Of a DNA stretch of 64,000 bases, positions 1 through 7,633 are shown piece after piece. The notes below the pieces were generated by a model, which worked only from the letters and a program-made list of their open reading frames with translations, had not been told where the DNA came from and did not search any database. The stretch covers positions 496,001 to 560,000 of the forward strand of contig NZ_BEWC01000007.1 in the NCBI RefSeq assembly GCF_003112575.1. Direction: 5' to 3'. Position 1 is the first letter of the stretch, and every line of letters begins with the position of its first letter. Source of the stretch: Streptomyces ardesiacus. Lineage in GTDB: Bacteria > Actinomycetota > Actinomycetes > Streptomycetales > Streptomycetaceae. The translations under genes were made by a program, and so were the position numbers.

Positions 1-474
1 CCGTTCGGCGAGGGCGCGGAAGTGGTGGTCGAAGCGCCCGGCGGCGCCCTGGCGCAGCAGTGCCCGCACCTCGCCGTCACCGACGTGCTCCTCGTTGCGC
101 TCCATCATCGGCACGTTGAGGACGAGCATCCGGTCGGCCTTGCGGGTGCGCCAGTCGGCCCACACGTCGAGGAAGCCGGGGGCGCCCTCGATGTTGCTCC
201 AGCGGTCGCCGGGCAGATAGGTGTGGCCGACGCGCAGTTCGGCGCCGCCCAGCCAGTGGCTCAGCTCCGCCATCCGGGCCACGCCGCGCGGGCCGTAGTC
301 CAGGTAGGCGCCGAAGGCGGGGGCGGACTGGGCGCCCGGCCCGGGCTCGGGTGCGGCCGGTTCGCCGGCGGCGACACCGGGACCCGCGGCCAGGAGCGCC
401 GCCGTCGCGATCGCCGCCGCCGCGACGTGCGCGGTCCTCCGCCCGGACCGGGCCCGTGACTGCCGTACGGCCAT
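1..474 (-). CDS. Secreted glycoside hydrolase, GH26 (beta-mannanase)-like; 3' end cut by window
   Basis: The first 158 codons are visible; the gene continues off the left edge. It starts ATG at 474, preceded by AAGGAGGCC. Residues 1-36 form a signal peptide with an Arg-rich n-region and an Ala-rich core, followed by a Pro/Ala-rich linker. The mature part begins GAYLDYGPRGVARMAEL and contains HTYLPGDRWSNIEG and RMLVLNVPMM, resembling the N-terminal barrel of secreted GH26-type proteins. The acid/base and nucleophile Glu residues would lie in the missing part, so the catalytic class is inferred. It is divergent from the ATP-grasp gene across 167 bp. A substrate such as mannan is only a family-level guess. 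Confidence 0.6.
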   Translation of the reverse strand, partial: MAVRQSRARSGRRTAHVAAAAIATAALLAAGPGVAAGEPAAPEPGPGAQSAPAFGAYLDYGPRGVARMAELSHWLGGAELRVGHTYLPGDRWSNIEGAPGFLDVWADWRTRKADRMLVLNVPMMERNEEHVGDGEVRALLRQGAAGRFDHHFRALAER

Positions 475-514
475 GCCGGCCTCCTTGGTTCTGTGGTCCG
501 GTCTGGTCTCCATT

Positions 515-527
515 ACTGACACTCAGT
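515..527. promoter_or_regulatory. Short palindrome in divergent promoter region
   Basis: ACTGA-CAC-TCAGT is a perfect 5-bp inverted repeat between the divergent GH26-like gene and the ATP-grasp gene. Sites of this look (TGACACTCAGTCA) are common upstream of Streptomyces genes controlled by TetR-type repressors. No TetR gene is adjacent, so the regulator is unknown. Confidence 0.35.
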
Positions 528-641
528 CATATGAAGTGCCGTCACGCCACCGCCGTTACGGCTTTCGAGTGCGGCGATCGCCCGCTCCGGTGAATCGTCC
601 CGGCCGTCGCTCGAACAAACCCGAATCGAAGGAAGTCTCCC

Positions 642-1949
642 GTGTCGCTGTTCGACACCCGGGTCCCCGCCGTCGTGCTGCGGACCGACCGGAACCCCTT
701 TCACCACGGAACGCTGGGTGCCGTGCGTTCGCTCGGCCGCGCGGGGGTGGACGTGCACGTGGTCGCCGACTGCGCCGGCAGCCCGGTCGGCGCCTCCCGC
801 TACCTGAGCGCGCTGCACACCCCGCCGCCGCCCGGCGCGTCCCCCGCCGAGATCGCGGTGGTGCTGCGCCGCGTCGCCGCGCGGATCGCCCGCCCCGCCG
901 TACTGGTCCCGATGGACGACGCGTGCGCCGTGGCGGTGGGCCGGGCGCGGGCGGAACTGGCGCCCGCGTTCCTGCTGCCGGACCAGCCGGACGGGCTGGC
1001 GGAGCGCGTGGCCGACAAGGCCGAACTGGCCGGGGTGTGCGCGTCCCTGGGCCTGCCGCACCCCGAGACCGTCGTCCCGGACGGCGCGGCGCAGGCGGCG
1101 CGTGCCGCGTGGCGGCTGGGCCTGCCGGTGGTGGCGAAGTGGAGCCGGCCCTGGCTGGTGCCGCCGGGCGGCGGGCTGCGCAGCACGGTGCTGGTGCGCT
1201 CGGCGCGGGAGGCCGGGGAACTGTACGAGCGGGCCGCGGAGGCCGGCAGCCGGCTGCTGCTGCAGGCGTTCCTGCCGCCGGGGCCGGACCGGGACTGGTT
1301 CTTCCACGGGTACGCCGACCGCTCGGGCACGGTCCGGGCGGGCGGGCCCGGCCGCAAGACGCGGGCCAGGCCGCGCGGGGCCGGGCTGACGGCGGTGGGC
1401 CGCTGGGCGCCGAACCCGGCGGTGCGGGCGCTCGCGGAGCGGGTCGTGGCCGAGCTGGGTTACCGGGGCGTCCTGGACCTCGACTTCCGCCGCTGCGGCA
1501 CGACCGGCCGCTATCACCTGCTCGACTTCAACCCGCGCCCCGGCGCCCAGTTCCGCCTCTTCGCCGACACCGCGGGGCTGGACGTCGTACGGGCCCTGCA
1601 CCTGGACCTGACGCACCGGCCGCTGCCGCAGGGGGCGCCGCGGCCGGGGCGGGCGTTCGTGGTGGAGAACTACGCGCCGCTGAGCGCGCTGCGCCCGGCC
1701 CGCGAGGGCCGCGGGGGCCGGGAGCTGGCCTGGCACGCGCGGGACGACCGGGCGCCGGGCCGGGCCCTGTGGGTCCTGTGGGGCGCGCACGTGGGTTCCC
1801 GGCTGCGCGATCGGGTGCACCGGGGCCGCGCCCGCCCGGACACCGGCGTCCCGCCCCGGGCCCGCGTCGTGCGCCAGGCCGCCGCACCGGCCGCGGACCG
1901 CACCGGCGTCTGCGACCGCCCGGACGAGGACCGGGCGGGCGCCCGCTGA
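642..1949 (+). CDS. ATP-grasp domain carboxylate-amine/thiol ligase, substrate unknown
   Basis: A 435-residue protein starting GTG after GGAAG. The N-terminus (PAVVLRTDRNPFHHGTLGAVRSLGR...VHVVAD) is a pre-ATP-grasp Rossmann-like domain. The central part (about 120-300) is an ATP-grasp fold, with VVAKWSRPW as the ATP-binding strand and the metal-binding DFNPRPG near residues 295-301. The C-terminal 90 residues are Arg/Pro-rich and less conserved in appearance. Enzymes of this kind join a carboxylate to an amine through an acyl-phosphate; close relatives act on cell-surface glycans or amino-acid ligands. It ends in a bidirectional hairpin shared with the chaplin gene. The substrate cannot be read from sequence. 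Confidence 0.75.
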   Translation: MSLFDTRVPAVVLRTDRNPFHHGTLGAVRSLGRAGVDVHVVADCAGSPVGASRYLSALHTPPPPGASPAEIAVVLRRVAARIARPAVLVPMDDACAVAVGRARAELAPAFLLPDQPDGLAERVADKAELAGVCASLGLPHPETVVPDGAAQAARAAWRLGLPVVAKWSRPWLVPPGGGLRSTVLVRSAREAGELYERAAEAGSRLLLQAFLPPGPDRDWFFHGYADRSGTVRAGGPGRKTRARPRGAGLTAVGRWAPNPAVRALAERVVAELGYRGVLDLDFRRCGTTGRYHLLDFNPRPGAQFRLFADTAGLDVVRALHLDLTHRPLPQGAPRPGRAFVVENYAPLSALRPAREGRGGRELAWHARDDRAPGRALWVLWGAHVGSRLRDRVHRGRARPDTGVPPRARVVRQAAAPAADRTGVCDRPDEDRAGAR

Positions 1950-1983
1950 GGCACCCGCGCGGCCGTTCGTCCGGCAGCGACGA

Positions 1984-2022
1984 CGACGCCCCCGGTGACC
2001 CTGCGGGGCACCGGGGGCGTCG
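1984..2022. terminator. Bidirectional terminator between ATP-grasp gene and chpA
   Basis: A perfect 14-bp stem (1984-1997 with 2009-2022, cgacgcccccggtg and its complement) with an 11-nt loop. It lies between two convergent genes. There is no T-run, as is common in high-GC terminators. Confidence 0.8.
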
Positions 2023-2042
2023 GAACGAGCGGACCGGGGGGA

Positions 2043-2837
2043 TCAGCGGCCGGCGGCGGCCCGGCCCCGGCGGTACAGGATCGCTCCGCCCGCGATCAGC
2101 ACGGCACCGGCGGCCGCGGCACCCAGCGTGCCGTCACTGCCGGTCTCGGCCAGCGCGGGGGGCCGCTCCGTCTGCGGAGCCGGCGGAGTGTGCTCCTCGT
2201 GGACGGGCGGCGGGGGCTTCTCCTCGCTCGGGGGCGGCGGCTCCTCGTGGGTGGGCGGCGGGGGCTCCTCCTCGCCGTACCCGGGGGGCGTGGTGGGGGG
2301 CGGCGGCTCCTCCTCGCCGTACCCGGGGGGCTCCTGCGCCTCGTTCTCGCACTTGTTGCCGAACACCGGGTTCAGCGCGGAGACCACGCCGATGCTGTTG
2401 CCGCAGAGGTTGACCGGCACGTCGACCGGGATCTGCGCGCTGTTGCCGGAACCGACGCCGGGCGAGCCCTCGGTCGTGCCGTCCGCGTGGGAGCCGGACG
2501 ACGAGGACGAGCCGGAGGACGACGTGTCGTCGCCGTAGCCTCCGTCGTCGTTCCCGTAGCCGCCGTCGCTCCCGTGGCCGTCGGTCTGTTCGTCGGAGGC
2601 GTTCTCGCACGCGTTGCCGAAGGCGGGGTTCAGCGCGGCGATCACGTCGACGCTGTTGCCGCAGACGTTCACCGGCACGTCGACGGGGGCCTGGAGGGCG
2701 TTGCCGGACACGGCGCCCGGCGAGTTCTTGGCGGCTCCGTCCGCATGCGAGTCGGCAAGGGCGGGGCTGCCGCACAGGGAAAGGATGCCCGTCGCGGCTG
2801 CTGCCGCGACCATCCCCCTGCTCAGGGTCTGTCGCAC
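2043..2837 (-). CDS. chpA: Long chaplin with two chaplin domains and sortase anchor (ChpA type)
   Basis: A 264-residue secreted surface protein that, in Streptomyces, is covalently anchored by sortase and presents amyloid-forming chaplin domains for aerial hyphae. Visible parts: signal peptide 1-28; chaplin domain 1 at about 34-78 with the Cys59/Cys77 pair; a Ser/Gly/Asp linker at 81-115; chaplin domain 2 at about 118-164 with Cys145/Cys163; a Pro/Glu/Gly wall-spanning stretch at 169-222; the class E sortase signal LAETG (229-233); a membrane helix at 238-256; and an Arg-rich tail. Both domains carry the family core NxCGNS...ALNPxFGNxC. It lies directly beside a short chaplin and two rodlins, the arrangement known for chpA, chpD, rdlA and rdlB. 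The choice of A over B or C rests on this neighbourhood. Confidence 0.9.
   Translation of the reverse strand: MRQTLSRGMVAAAAATGILSLCGSPALADSHADGAAKNSPGAVSGNALQAPVDVPVNVCGNSVDVIAALNPAFGNACENASDEQTDGHGSDGGYGNDDGGYGDDTSSSGSSSSSGSHADGTTEGSPGVGSGNSAQIPVDVPVNLCGNSIGVVSALNPVFGNKCENEAQEPPGYGEEEPPPPTTPPGYGEEEPPPPTHEEPPPPSEEKPPPPVHEEHTPPAPQTERPPALAETGSDGTLGAAAAGAVLIAGGAILYRRGRAAAGR
2263..2330. repeat. 42-bp period repeat in chpA wall-spanning region
   Basis: A 26-nt block (2263-2288) recurs exactly at 2305-2330. In protein it is two 14-residue units, PPGYGEEEPPPPT plus T or H, at residues 170-183 and 184-197. The block is a likely site of length variation between strains. Confidence 0.85.
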
Positions 2838-2922
2838 TCTGGTTGTCTTCCTGCTTGGAGAGATGAGAGATGAGAGATCGCCGGAGAAGGGTCCGGCGCG
2901 ATCCGAGGACGGGCTGCAGAAA

Positions 2923-2968
2923 GGGAAAAAGACCGGCCCCGAACCAAACGAGTTGGCCAGGGCCGGCC
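2923..2968 (-). terminator. Terminator after chpD
   Basis: Read on the minus strand, CCGGCCC (2960-2966) pairs with GGGCCGG (2933-2939), and the stem is followed by TCTTTTTCCC. This T-rich tail is unusual in this window and makes an intrinsic terminator likely. It separates chpD from chpA, so chpA needs its own promoter. Confidence 0.65.
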
Positions 2969-2997
2969 GTGACGCAGCCGGTCGGTGCGGAACTGCG

Positions 2998-3225
2998 TCA
3001 GCGGTTCACGCACGCATTGCCGAACGCGGGGTTCAGCAGACCAACGACGTTGATGGAGTTGCCGCACACGTTGGCGCCGACGTTCACCGGCACCTGGACG
3101 ACGTTGCCGGACAGGACGCCCGGGGAGCCTACGGCGGCACCCTCGGCACCGGCGTCGGCGAAGGCCGGGGCGGCCATGCCGAGGGCCATGATCGCGCCCG
3201 CGACGACAGCAGCGCTCTTCTTCAT
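2998..3225 (-). CDS. chpD: Short chaplin (ChpD type)
   Basis: A 75-residue secreted protein: signal peptide of about 23 residues (ending AFA), then one chaplin domain with Cys54 and Cys72 and the core VCGNSINVVGLLNPAFGNACVN. Short chaplins self-assemble into amyloid fibrils at the air-water interface and, with rodlins, make the hydrophobic rodlet layer of spores and aerial hyphae. It starts ATG after GAAGGGAAAG. It sits between chpA and rdlA on the same strand. The D designation rests on position next to chpA and the rodlins; another short chaplin letter is possible. Confidence 0.9.
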   Translation of the reverse strand: MKKSAAVVAGAIMALGMAAPAFADAGAEGAAVGSPGVLSGNVVQVPVNVGANVCGNSINVVGLLNPAFGNACVNR

Positions 3226-3459
3226 GAACTTTCCCTTCTCTGCGGTCATGCCTGAATGACGGCCGAAACCGCGCGAGCACAGCATTGACGGCTCGCACCA
3301 TGACCTGCAGCCTGCAAACGAGGAATTGACTGCCGGGGAAACCGATGAACGTGGGACACCCCGGAATTCACCCGGATGCCTCGTCCGACGGCCCGGCCAT
3401 TCCCCCAGGAGAGCGACGCGTCGATCCGCTCCCCGGCGAAATCCCGTCCCGTTCACGGC

Positions 3460-3493
3460 CGGGCGGCCCGCGCGGAAGTCAGCGGGCCGCCCG
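3460..3493 (-). terminator. Terminator after rdlA
   Basis: A perfect 12-bp stem (3460-3471 with 3482-3493) with a 10-nt loop, about 20 nt beyond the rdlA stop codon. The remaining space to chpD (3226-3459) should hold the chpD promoter; I see no clear -35/-10 pair there. Confidence 0.7.
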
Positions 3494-3512
3494 TACCGGG
3501 CAGAGCCAGGGC

Positions 3513-3908
3513 TCAGCGGCCCTCGGTGTTCGCCGACAGCACCGACAGGTCCTCGAGGACGTGCGACAGGGCGCCGTCCCGCTTGGCCTGCGTGGAGTTG
3601 TCCGAGCACTGCTGGTTCAGGTCGTCCGACAGGACGTTGACGTCCTGGATCGGGACGAGGTTGATGACGGCGGCGTTGACTTCCTCGACGCCGAGGCACG
3701 GCTTGTTCAGCGAGCCCTCGACCAGCGAAAGCTGCGGGCTCATGTCGCCCTTGGTCGCCGAGTTGCCGAACGCCGACTCGGCGCCGTTGCCGTTGAGCAC
3801 GGCCGGCCCGTTGTCGTCCCCGATGGCCAGGGCCTGGGGGGCGGCGGCAGCCGACATACCGATCACAGAAGCGGCAGCCGCCGCGGCGACCATTGCCTTC
3901 TTGAGCAC
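3513..3908 (-). CDS. rdlA: Rodlin, organises chaplin fibrils into rodlets (RdlA position)
   Basis: A 131-residue secreted protein starting GTG after AAAGGAAC. The signal peptide is about 28 residues (MLKKAMVAAAAAASVIGMSA...ALA). The mature part has the rodlin pattern GNGAESAFGNSATKGDMSPQ, NKPCLGVEEVN, INLVPIQDVNVLSDDLNQQC and STQAKRDG, with two cysteines. Rodlins are not needed to make chaplin fibrils but arrange them into paired rodlets on spores and aerial hyphae. It is divergent from a close paralogue across 262 bp, the arrangement of rdlA and rdlB. The A/B labels follow gene order. Confidence 0.92.
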   Translation of the reverse strand: MLKKAMVAAAAAASVIGMSAAAAPQALAIGDDNGPAVLNGNGAESAFGNSATKGDMSPQLSLVEGSLNKPCLGVEEVNAAVINLVPIQDVNVLSDDLNQQCSDNSTQAKRDGALSHVLEDLSVLSANTEGR

Positions 3909-4170
3909 TTCGCGTTCCTTTCGTCGTAGCGACGCACTGTCCTACGGCCTCATCAACCCGGTGCGCCATGATTGGTTGCGGGCGTTCACCCGGTTGGCCC
4001 TCACCGGATCTCAAAATCGGCCCAAAAATCGCCGGAATCTCCGGGGAGGCCGCGAACCCGTACACACTTCCCGCTGTCCGCCGTCGGAGTGAACGGGAGA
4101 AACCCGGACGGACTCACGGAGTTGACCAGGGCGCTCCGGTGGACGGGGTTTCCTCAGAAAGGACTGGCCA

Positions 4171-4572
4171 GTGATCAAGAAGGTAGCCGCATACGCGGCG
4201 ATCGCCGCCTCCGTCATGGGCGTCTCCGCTGCCGCGGCCCCGCAGGCGATGGCGATCGGCGACGACAGCGGGCCCGTCTCCGCCAACGGCAACGGCGCCT
4301 CGCAGTACTTCGGCAACTCGATGACCACGGGCAACATGAGCCCGCAGATGGCTCTCATCCAGGGCTCGTTCAACAAGCCCTGCATCGCGGTCAGCGACAT
4401 CCCGGTCAGCGTCATCGGCCTGGTGCCGGTCCAGGACATCCCGATCCTGTCGGACGACCTGAACCAGCAGTGCACCGAGAACTCCACGCAGGCCAAGCGC
4501 GACGGTGCGCTGGCCCACCTGCTGGAGGACGTCTCGATCCTCTCCTCCAACGGCGAGGCCGGCGGGCGCTGA
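4171..4572 (+). CDS. rdlB: Rodlin paralogue (RdlB position)
   Basis: A 133-residue secreted rodlin starting GTG after AGAAAGGA. The signal peptide has the same plan as rdlA (VIKKVAAYAAIAASVMGVSA), and the mature part shares NGNGASQYFGNSMTTGNMSPQ, NKPCIAVSDI, GLVPVQDIPILSDDLNQQC and STQAKRDGALAHLLEDVSILS. It has two Cys residues. It is divergent from rdlA, and the 262-bp spacer between them must hold both promoters. It acts on the cell surface during aerial growth. Its 3' end is closed by a strong hairpin at 4584-4620. Confidence 0.92.
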   Translation: MIKKVAAYAAIAASVMGVSAAAAPQAMAIGDDSGPVSANGNGASQYFGNSMTTGNMSPQMALIQGSFNKPCIAVSDIPVSVIGLVPVQDIPILSDDLNQQCTENSTQAKRDGALAHLLEDVSILSSNGEAGGR

Positions 4573-4583
4573 CAGCGACCCCG

Positions 4584-4620
4584 AGGGGCGGGCCGCCGGG
4601 TACGCCGGCGGCCCGCCCCT
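4584..4620. terminator. Strong hairpin terminator between rdlB and acyl-CoA synthetase
   Basis: A 16-bp perfect stem (4584-4599 with 4605-4620) and 5-nt loop, followed by TTTCG on the plus strand. It lies between convergent genes and probably stops both. Confidence 0.85.
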
Positions 4621-4646
4621 TTCGCATGTCCCGCGCGGGCGGGGGA

Positions 4647-6575
4647 TCAGCGTTTCGGCGTCGCGTACAGCGCCTCGATCTCGTCCGCGTACGCCGCGAC
4701 CGCCGCGTGCCGTTTGACCTTCAGGGACGGGGTCAGCAGCCCGTTCTCCTCGGTGAACTCGCCCTCGACGATCCGGAAGGCGCGGATCGACTCGGCCCGG
4801 GAGACGGCGGCGTTGGCGTGGTCGACGGCCTTCTGGACGTCGGCGCGCATCCGCTCGTCGTGCGCCAGCTCGGACAGCGGGGTGCCGGCGGGGAGCCCGC
4901 GCACCGCCAGCCAGTGGGCGACGGCGTCGGGGTCGAGGGTGACCAGCGCGGCGACGAAGGGGCGGTTGTCACCGACGACCAGGCACTGGGCCACGGGCGG
5001 CCGGCTGCGCAGGCGGTCCTCCAGGACGGCCGGGGAGACGTTCTTGCCGCCCGAGGTGACCAGGAGGTCCTTCTTGCGGCCGGTGATGGTGAGGTAGCCG
5101 TCGGCGTCCAGGGACCCGAGGTCGCCGGTGGCGAACCAGCCGTCGGTGAGGGCCGCCTCGGTGGCCTGCGGGTTGCCCCGGTAGGCGCCGAAGACGATGC
5201 CGCCCTTGACGAGCACCTCGCCGTCGTCCGCGATGCGCACGGCGGTGCCGGGGACCGGCGGGCCGACGGTGCCGGGGCGGGGGCCGAGCGGCGGGACGAG
5301 GGTGGCGGCGGCGGTGGTCTCGGTCAGGCCGTAGCCCTCGTAGACCATGATTCCGGCGGCGTAGAAGAAGAGGTTGAGGTCGCGCTCCAGCGGGGAGCCG
5401 CCGCTGATGGCGTAGCGCATCCGGCCGCCGAGTTCCTTGCGCACCCGGCGGTAGACCAGCAGGTCGTACAGGGCCCAGCCGGCCCACAGGCCGGGGGTGG
5501 GGCCCTTGCCGCGGCCCAGGAAGCGGTCCATGTGGGCGCCGCCGAAGCGGACGGCGAGGCGGTGGGCCCGTGCGAAGGAGGCGCCGCGGCCGATCTTCTC
5601 GGCGGTCGCCCGGCCGGTGTCGTGGATCTTCTCGAACAGGTACGGGACGCCGACCAGGAAGGTCGGACGGAACGACTTGAGCGCGGGGCGCAGTTCGTCG
5701 GGCCTGATGCTCGGGAAGTGGCCGATCTCGATGCGGGCCAGCAGACAGGCGATCTGGATGGTGCGGCCCAGGATGTGGGCGAGGGGCAGGAAGAGCAGGG
5801 TCGAGGCGGTCTGGCCGGTGACCTCCTTGAAGATCGGGTGCAGCAGCTCGACCGTGTTGGCGGCCTCGGCGTGCAGGTTGGCGTGGGTGAGGACACAGCC
5901 CTTGGGGCGGCCGGTGGTGCCGGAGGTGTAGCAGACGGTGGCGACCGAGTCCGGGGTGAGGGCGGTACGGCGCTTGGTGACCTCCTCGTCGCTCACGCCC
6001 CGGCCGAGGGCCGTCAGGTCGGCGAGCGCGCCGGCGTCGAGTTCCCAGACGCGCGGCTGTCCGGGGTGGCCGGCGGTGCCGGACGTGACGGTGGCGGTGT
6101 GGGCGGCGGTCTCGGTGACGACGTGCCGGGCGCCGGAGTCGCGGACGATCCACTCGACCTGGTCGGCGGAGGAGGTGGCGTACACGGGGACGCTCTGGCC
6201 GCCGGCCGTCCAGATCGCGAAGTCCAGGACCGTCCACTCGTAACGGGTGCGGGACATGACGGCGACCCGGCCGCCGGGTTCCAGTCCGGCGGCGATCAGG
6301 CCCTTGGCCACGGCGGTGACCTCGCGGGCGAACTCCGCGGCGGTGACGGGCCGCCAGGCTCCCTCCGCCCGGCGGCGCAGGACCACCGCGCCGGGGGCCT
6401 CGGCGGCGTTGGTGAACGGGATGTCGGCGGTGCTGCCCTCGGTGGGGCGGGGCACGAGGGCGGCGGTGCGGGCCTCGCGGACGGTGCCTCGGGCGTCCGT
6501 GACGGTCTCGGTCCTCGCGCGGGACACCGGGCCGCCGCGGTCTCTCGCCCGTTTCAGGTCCCTGCGTACGCCCAT
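4647..6575 (-). CDS. fadD: Long-chain fatty-acid-CoA ligase (AMP-forming)
   Basis: A 642-residue cytosolic member of the ANL superfamily, which activates fatty acids to acyl-CoA through an acyl-AMP. Seen: the P-loop-like motif YTSGTTGRPKG at 216-226, the A5 motif YEGYGLTETTAAAT, the hinge region TGDLGSLDADGYLTITGRKKD, and the A10 lysine region LTPSLKVKRHA. The length matches FadD15-type enzymes. The annotated ATG at 6575 gives an Arg-rich N-terminus; an in-frame GTG at 6527 is an alternative start. The 90 bp upstream carry a promoter overlapped by two palindromes, suggesting control by a fatty-acid-responsive TetR-type repressor (inference). No partner gene lies in the same operon. Confidence 0.93.
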   Translation of the reverse strand: MGVRRDLKRARDRGGPVSRARTETVTDARGTVREARTAALVPRPTEGSTADIPFTNAAEAPGAVVLRRRAEGAWRPVTAAEFAREVTAVAKGLIAAGLEPGGRVAVMSRTRYEWTVLDFAIWTAGGQSVPVYATSSADQVEWIVRDSGARHVVTETAAHTATVTSGTAGHPGQPRVWELDAGALADLTALGRGVSDEEVTKRRTALTPDSVATVCYTSGTTGRPKGCVLTHANLHAEAANTVELLHPIFKEVTGQTASTLLFLPLAHILGRTIQIACLLARIEIGHFPSIRPDELRPALKSFRPTFLVGVPYLFEKIHDTGRATAEKIGRGASFARAHRLAVRFGGAHMDRFLGRGKGPTPGLWAGWALYDLLVYRRVRKELGGRMRYAISGGSPLERDLNLFFYAAGIMVYEGYGLTETTAAATLVPPLGPRPGTVGPPVPGTAVRIADDGEVLVKGGIVFGAYRGNPQATEAALTDGWFATGDLGSLDADGYLTITGRKKDLLVTSGGKNVSPAVLEDRLRSRPPVAQCLVVGDNRPFVAALVTLDPDAVAHWLAVRGLPAGTPLSELAHDERMRADVQKAVDHANAAVSRAESIRAFRIVEGEFTEENGLLTPSLKVKRHAAVAAYADEIEALYATPKR

Positions 6576-6630
6576 GACGGCTCCCGGTCGCGGTCGGACT
6601 GCTGCGCTGTCGCGTGAACTCCTACCGAAC

Positions 6631-6671
6631 TTACTTCGGAGTAAACTTACTCACGCGTAAGGAAACGTCAA
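6631..6671 (-). promoter_or_regulatory. Promoter with two palindromic operators for acyl-CoA synthetase
   Basis: On the minus strand, TTGACG (6666-6671), a 16-nt spacer and TAAGTT (6644-6649) form a sigma70-like promoter. Two palindromes overlap it: CTTAC...GTAAG at 6646-6661 and TTACTnCGnAGTAA at 6631-6644, 15 bp apart. The second covers the expected transcription start. This is the geometry of a repressor site pair. Confidence 0.65.
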
Positions 6672-6727
6672 TGGGCGGTCGCACCCGCGGGGCGGGCGGC
6701 GGTGGACCGGCGGGGACCTCCGGCGGT

Positions 6728-7633
6728 CTAGGAAACGACGTCCTTGCGGGCGAAACCCCGGAAGGCCAGGGCGAACAGGACCAGGGCGTAGGTGACCGAG
6801 ACCGCCGTGCCCTGGAGCATGCCCGACCACTCCATGGTCGGCTGGACCGCGTCGGCCCAGGCGAACTGCCAGTGCGCGGGCAGGAAGTCCCGCCAGTGGC
6901 CCAGCGCCGTCACGGCGTCCAGGACGTTGCCGACGATGGTGAGGCCGACGGCGCCGCCGACCGCGCCGAGCGGGGCGTCGGTCCGGGTGGACAGCCAGAA
7001 CGCGAGGCCCGCGGTGACCAGTTGGGACACGAAGATGTACGCCACGACCACCACCAGGCGCTGCGCGGCCGTGCCCGGCGCGAGCGAACCGCCGGTGGGG
7101 ACGGCCAGCGGCCCCCAGCCGTAGGCGACGGTGCCCACGGCCAGCGCGACCAGGGGCAGCAGCACCATCGCGGCCAGGCTCAGCCCGAGCCCGACCGCCA
7201 GCTTGGAGGCGAGCAGCCGGGCGCGCGGCACCGGCGCGGCGAGCAGGTAGCGCAGGGAGGACCAGTTGGCCTCGGAGGCGACGGTGTCCCCGCAGAACAG
7301 GGCGACCGGGACGACCAGCAGGAAGCCCGCCGAGACGAAGAGGTTGACGGCCGCGAAGTTGGCGCCGGAGGAGGTGGCGGTGTCCATCAGGGTGATGCGG
7401 TCGCTCCGGCCGTCCGGCTCGCCGCCGATCGCCAGGGCGACGACGAGGACGAACGGCAGGGCGGCGAGGATCGCGCCCATGACCAGGGTCCGGCGCCGCT
7501 TGAGCTGGCGCACCAGTTCCACCCGCAGGGGCAGGGTGCGGCCCGCCCGGTAGCCGTACGCGGAATCGGTCGCCGGCACGGAGGCCGCTTCGGGCGTGGG
7601 CCCGGTGGTGGCCGGCTGGGTGGGCGTGCTCAT
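6728..7633 (-). CDS. ABC-2 type transporter permease
   Basis: A 301-residue membrane protein with about six helices: one at about 50-70 (LVMGAILAALPFVLVVALAI), a pair around 95-165, and others ending with VTYALVLFALAFRGFARKD. The motif SLRYLLAAPVPRARLLASKL is typical of ABC-2 exporter permeases. It starts ATG overlapping the stop of the upstream ATPase fusion by 4 nt (ATGA), so the two are translationally coupled and should form one exporter. The Pro/Thr-rich N-terminal 30 residues look cytoplasmic. The substrate is unknown. Confidence 0.88.
   Translation of the reverse strand: MSTPTQPATTGPTPEAASVPATDSAYGYRAGRTLPLRVELVRQLKRRRTLVMGAILAALPFVLVVALAIGGEPDGRSDRITLMDTATSSGANFAAVNLFVSAGFLLVVPVALFCGDTVASEANWSSLRYLLAAPVPRARLLASKLAVGLGLSLAAMVLLPLVALAVGTVAYGWGPLAVPTGGSLAPGTAAQRLVVVVAYIFVSQLVTAGLAFWLSTRTDAPLGAVGGAVGLTIVGNVLDAVTALGHWRDFLPAHWQFAWADAVQPTMEWSGMLQGTAVSVTYALVLFALAFRGFARKDVVS

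Noticed and set aside
3972..6617. 881-codon plus-strand open frame across rdlB and fadD
   Set aside because: It is out of frame with the rodlin and antisense to the acyl-CoA synthetase, whose motifs are complete.
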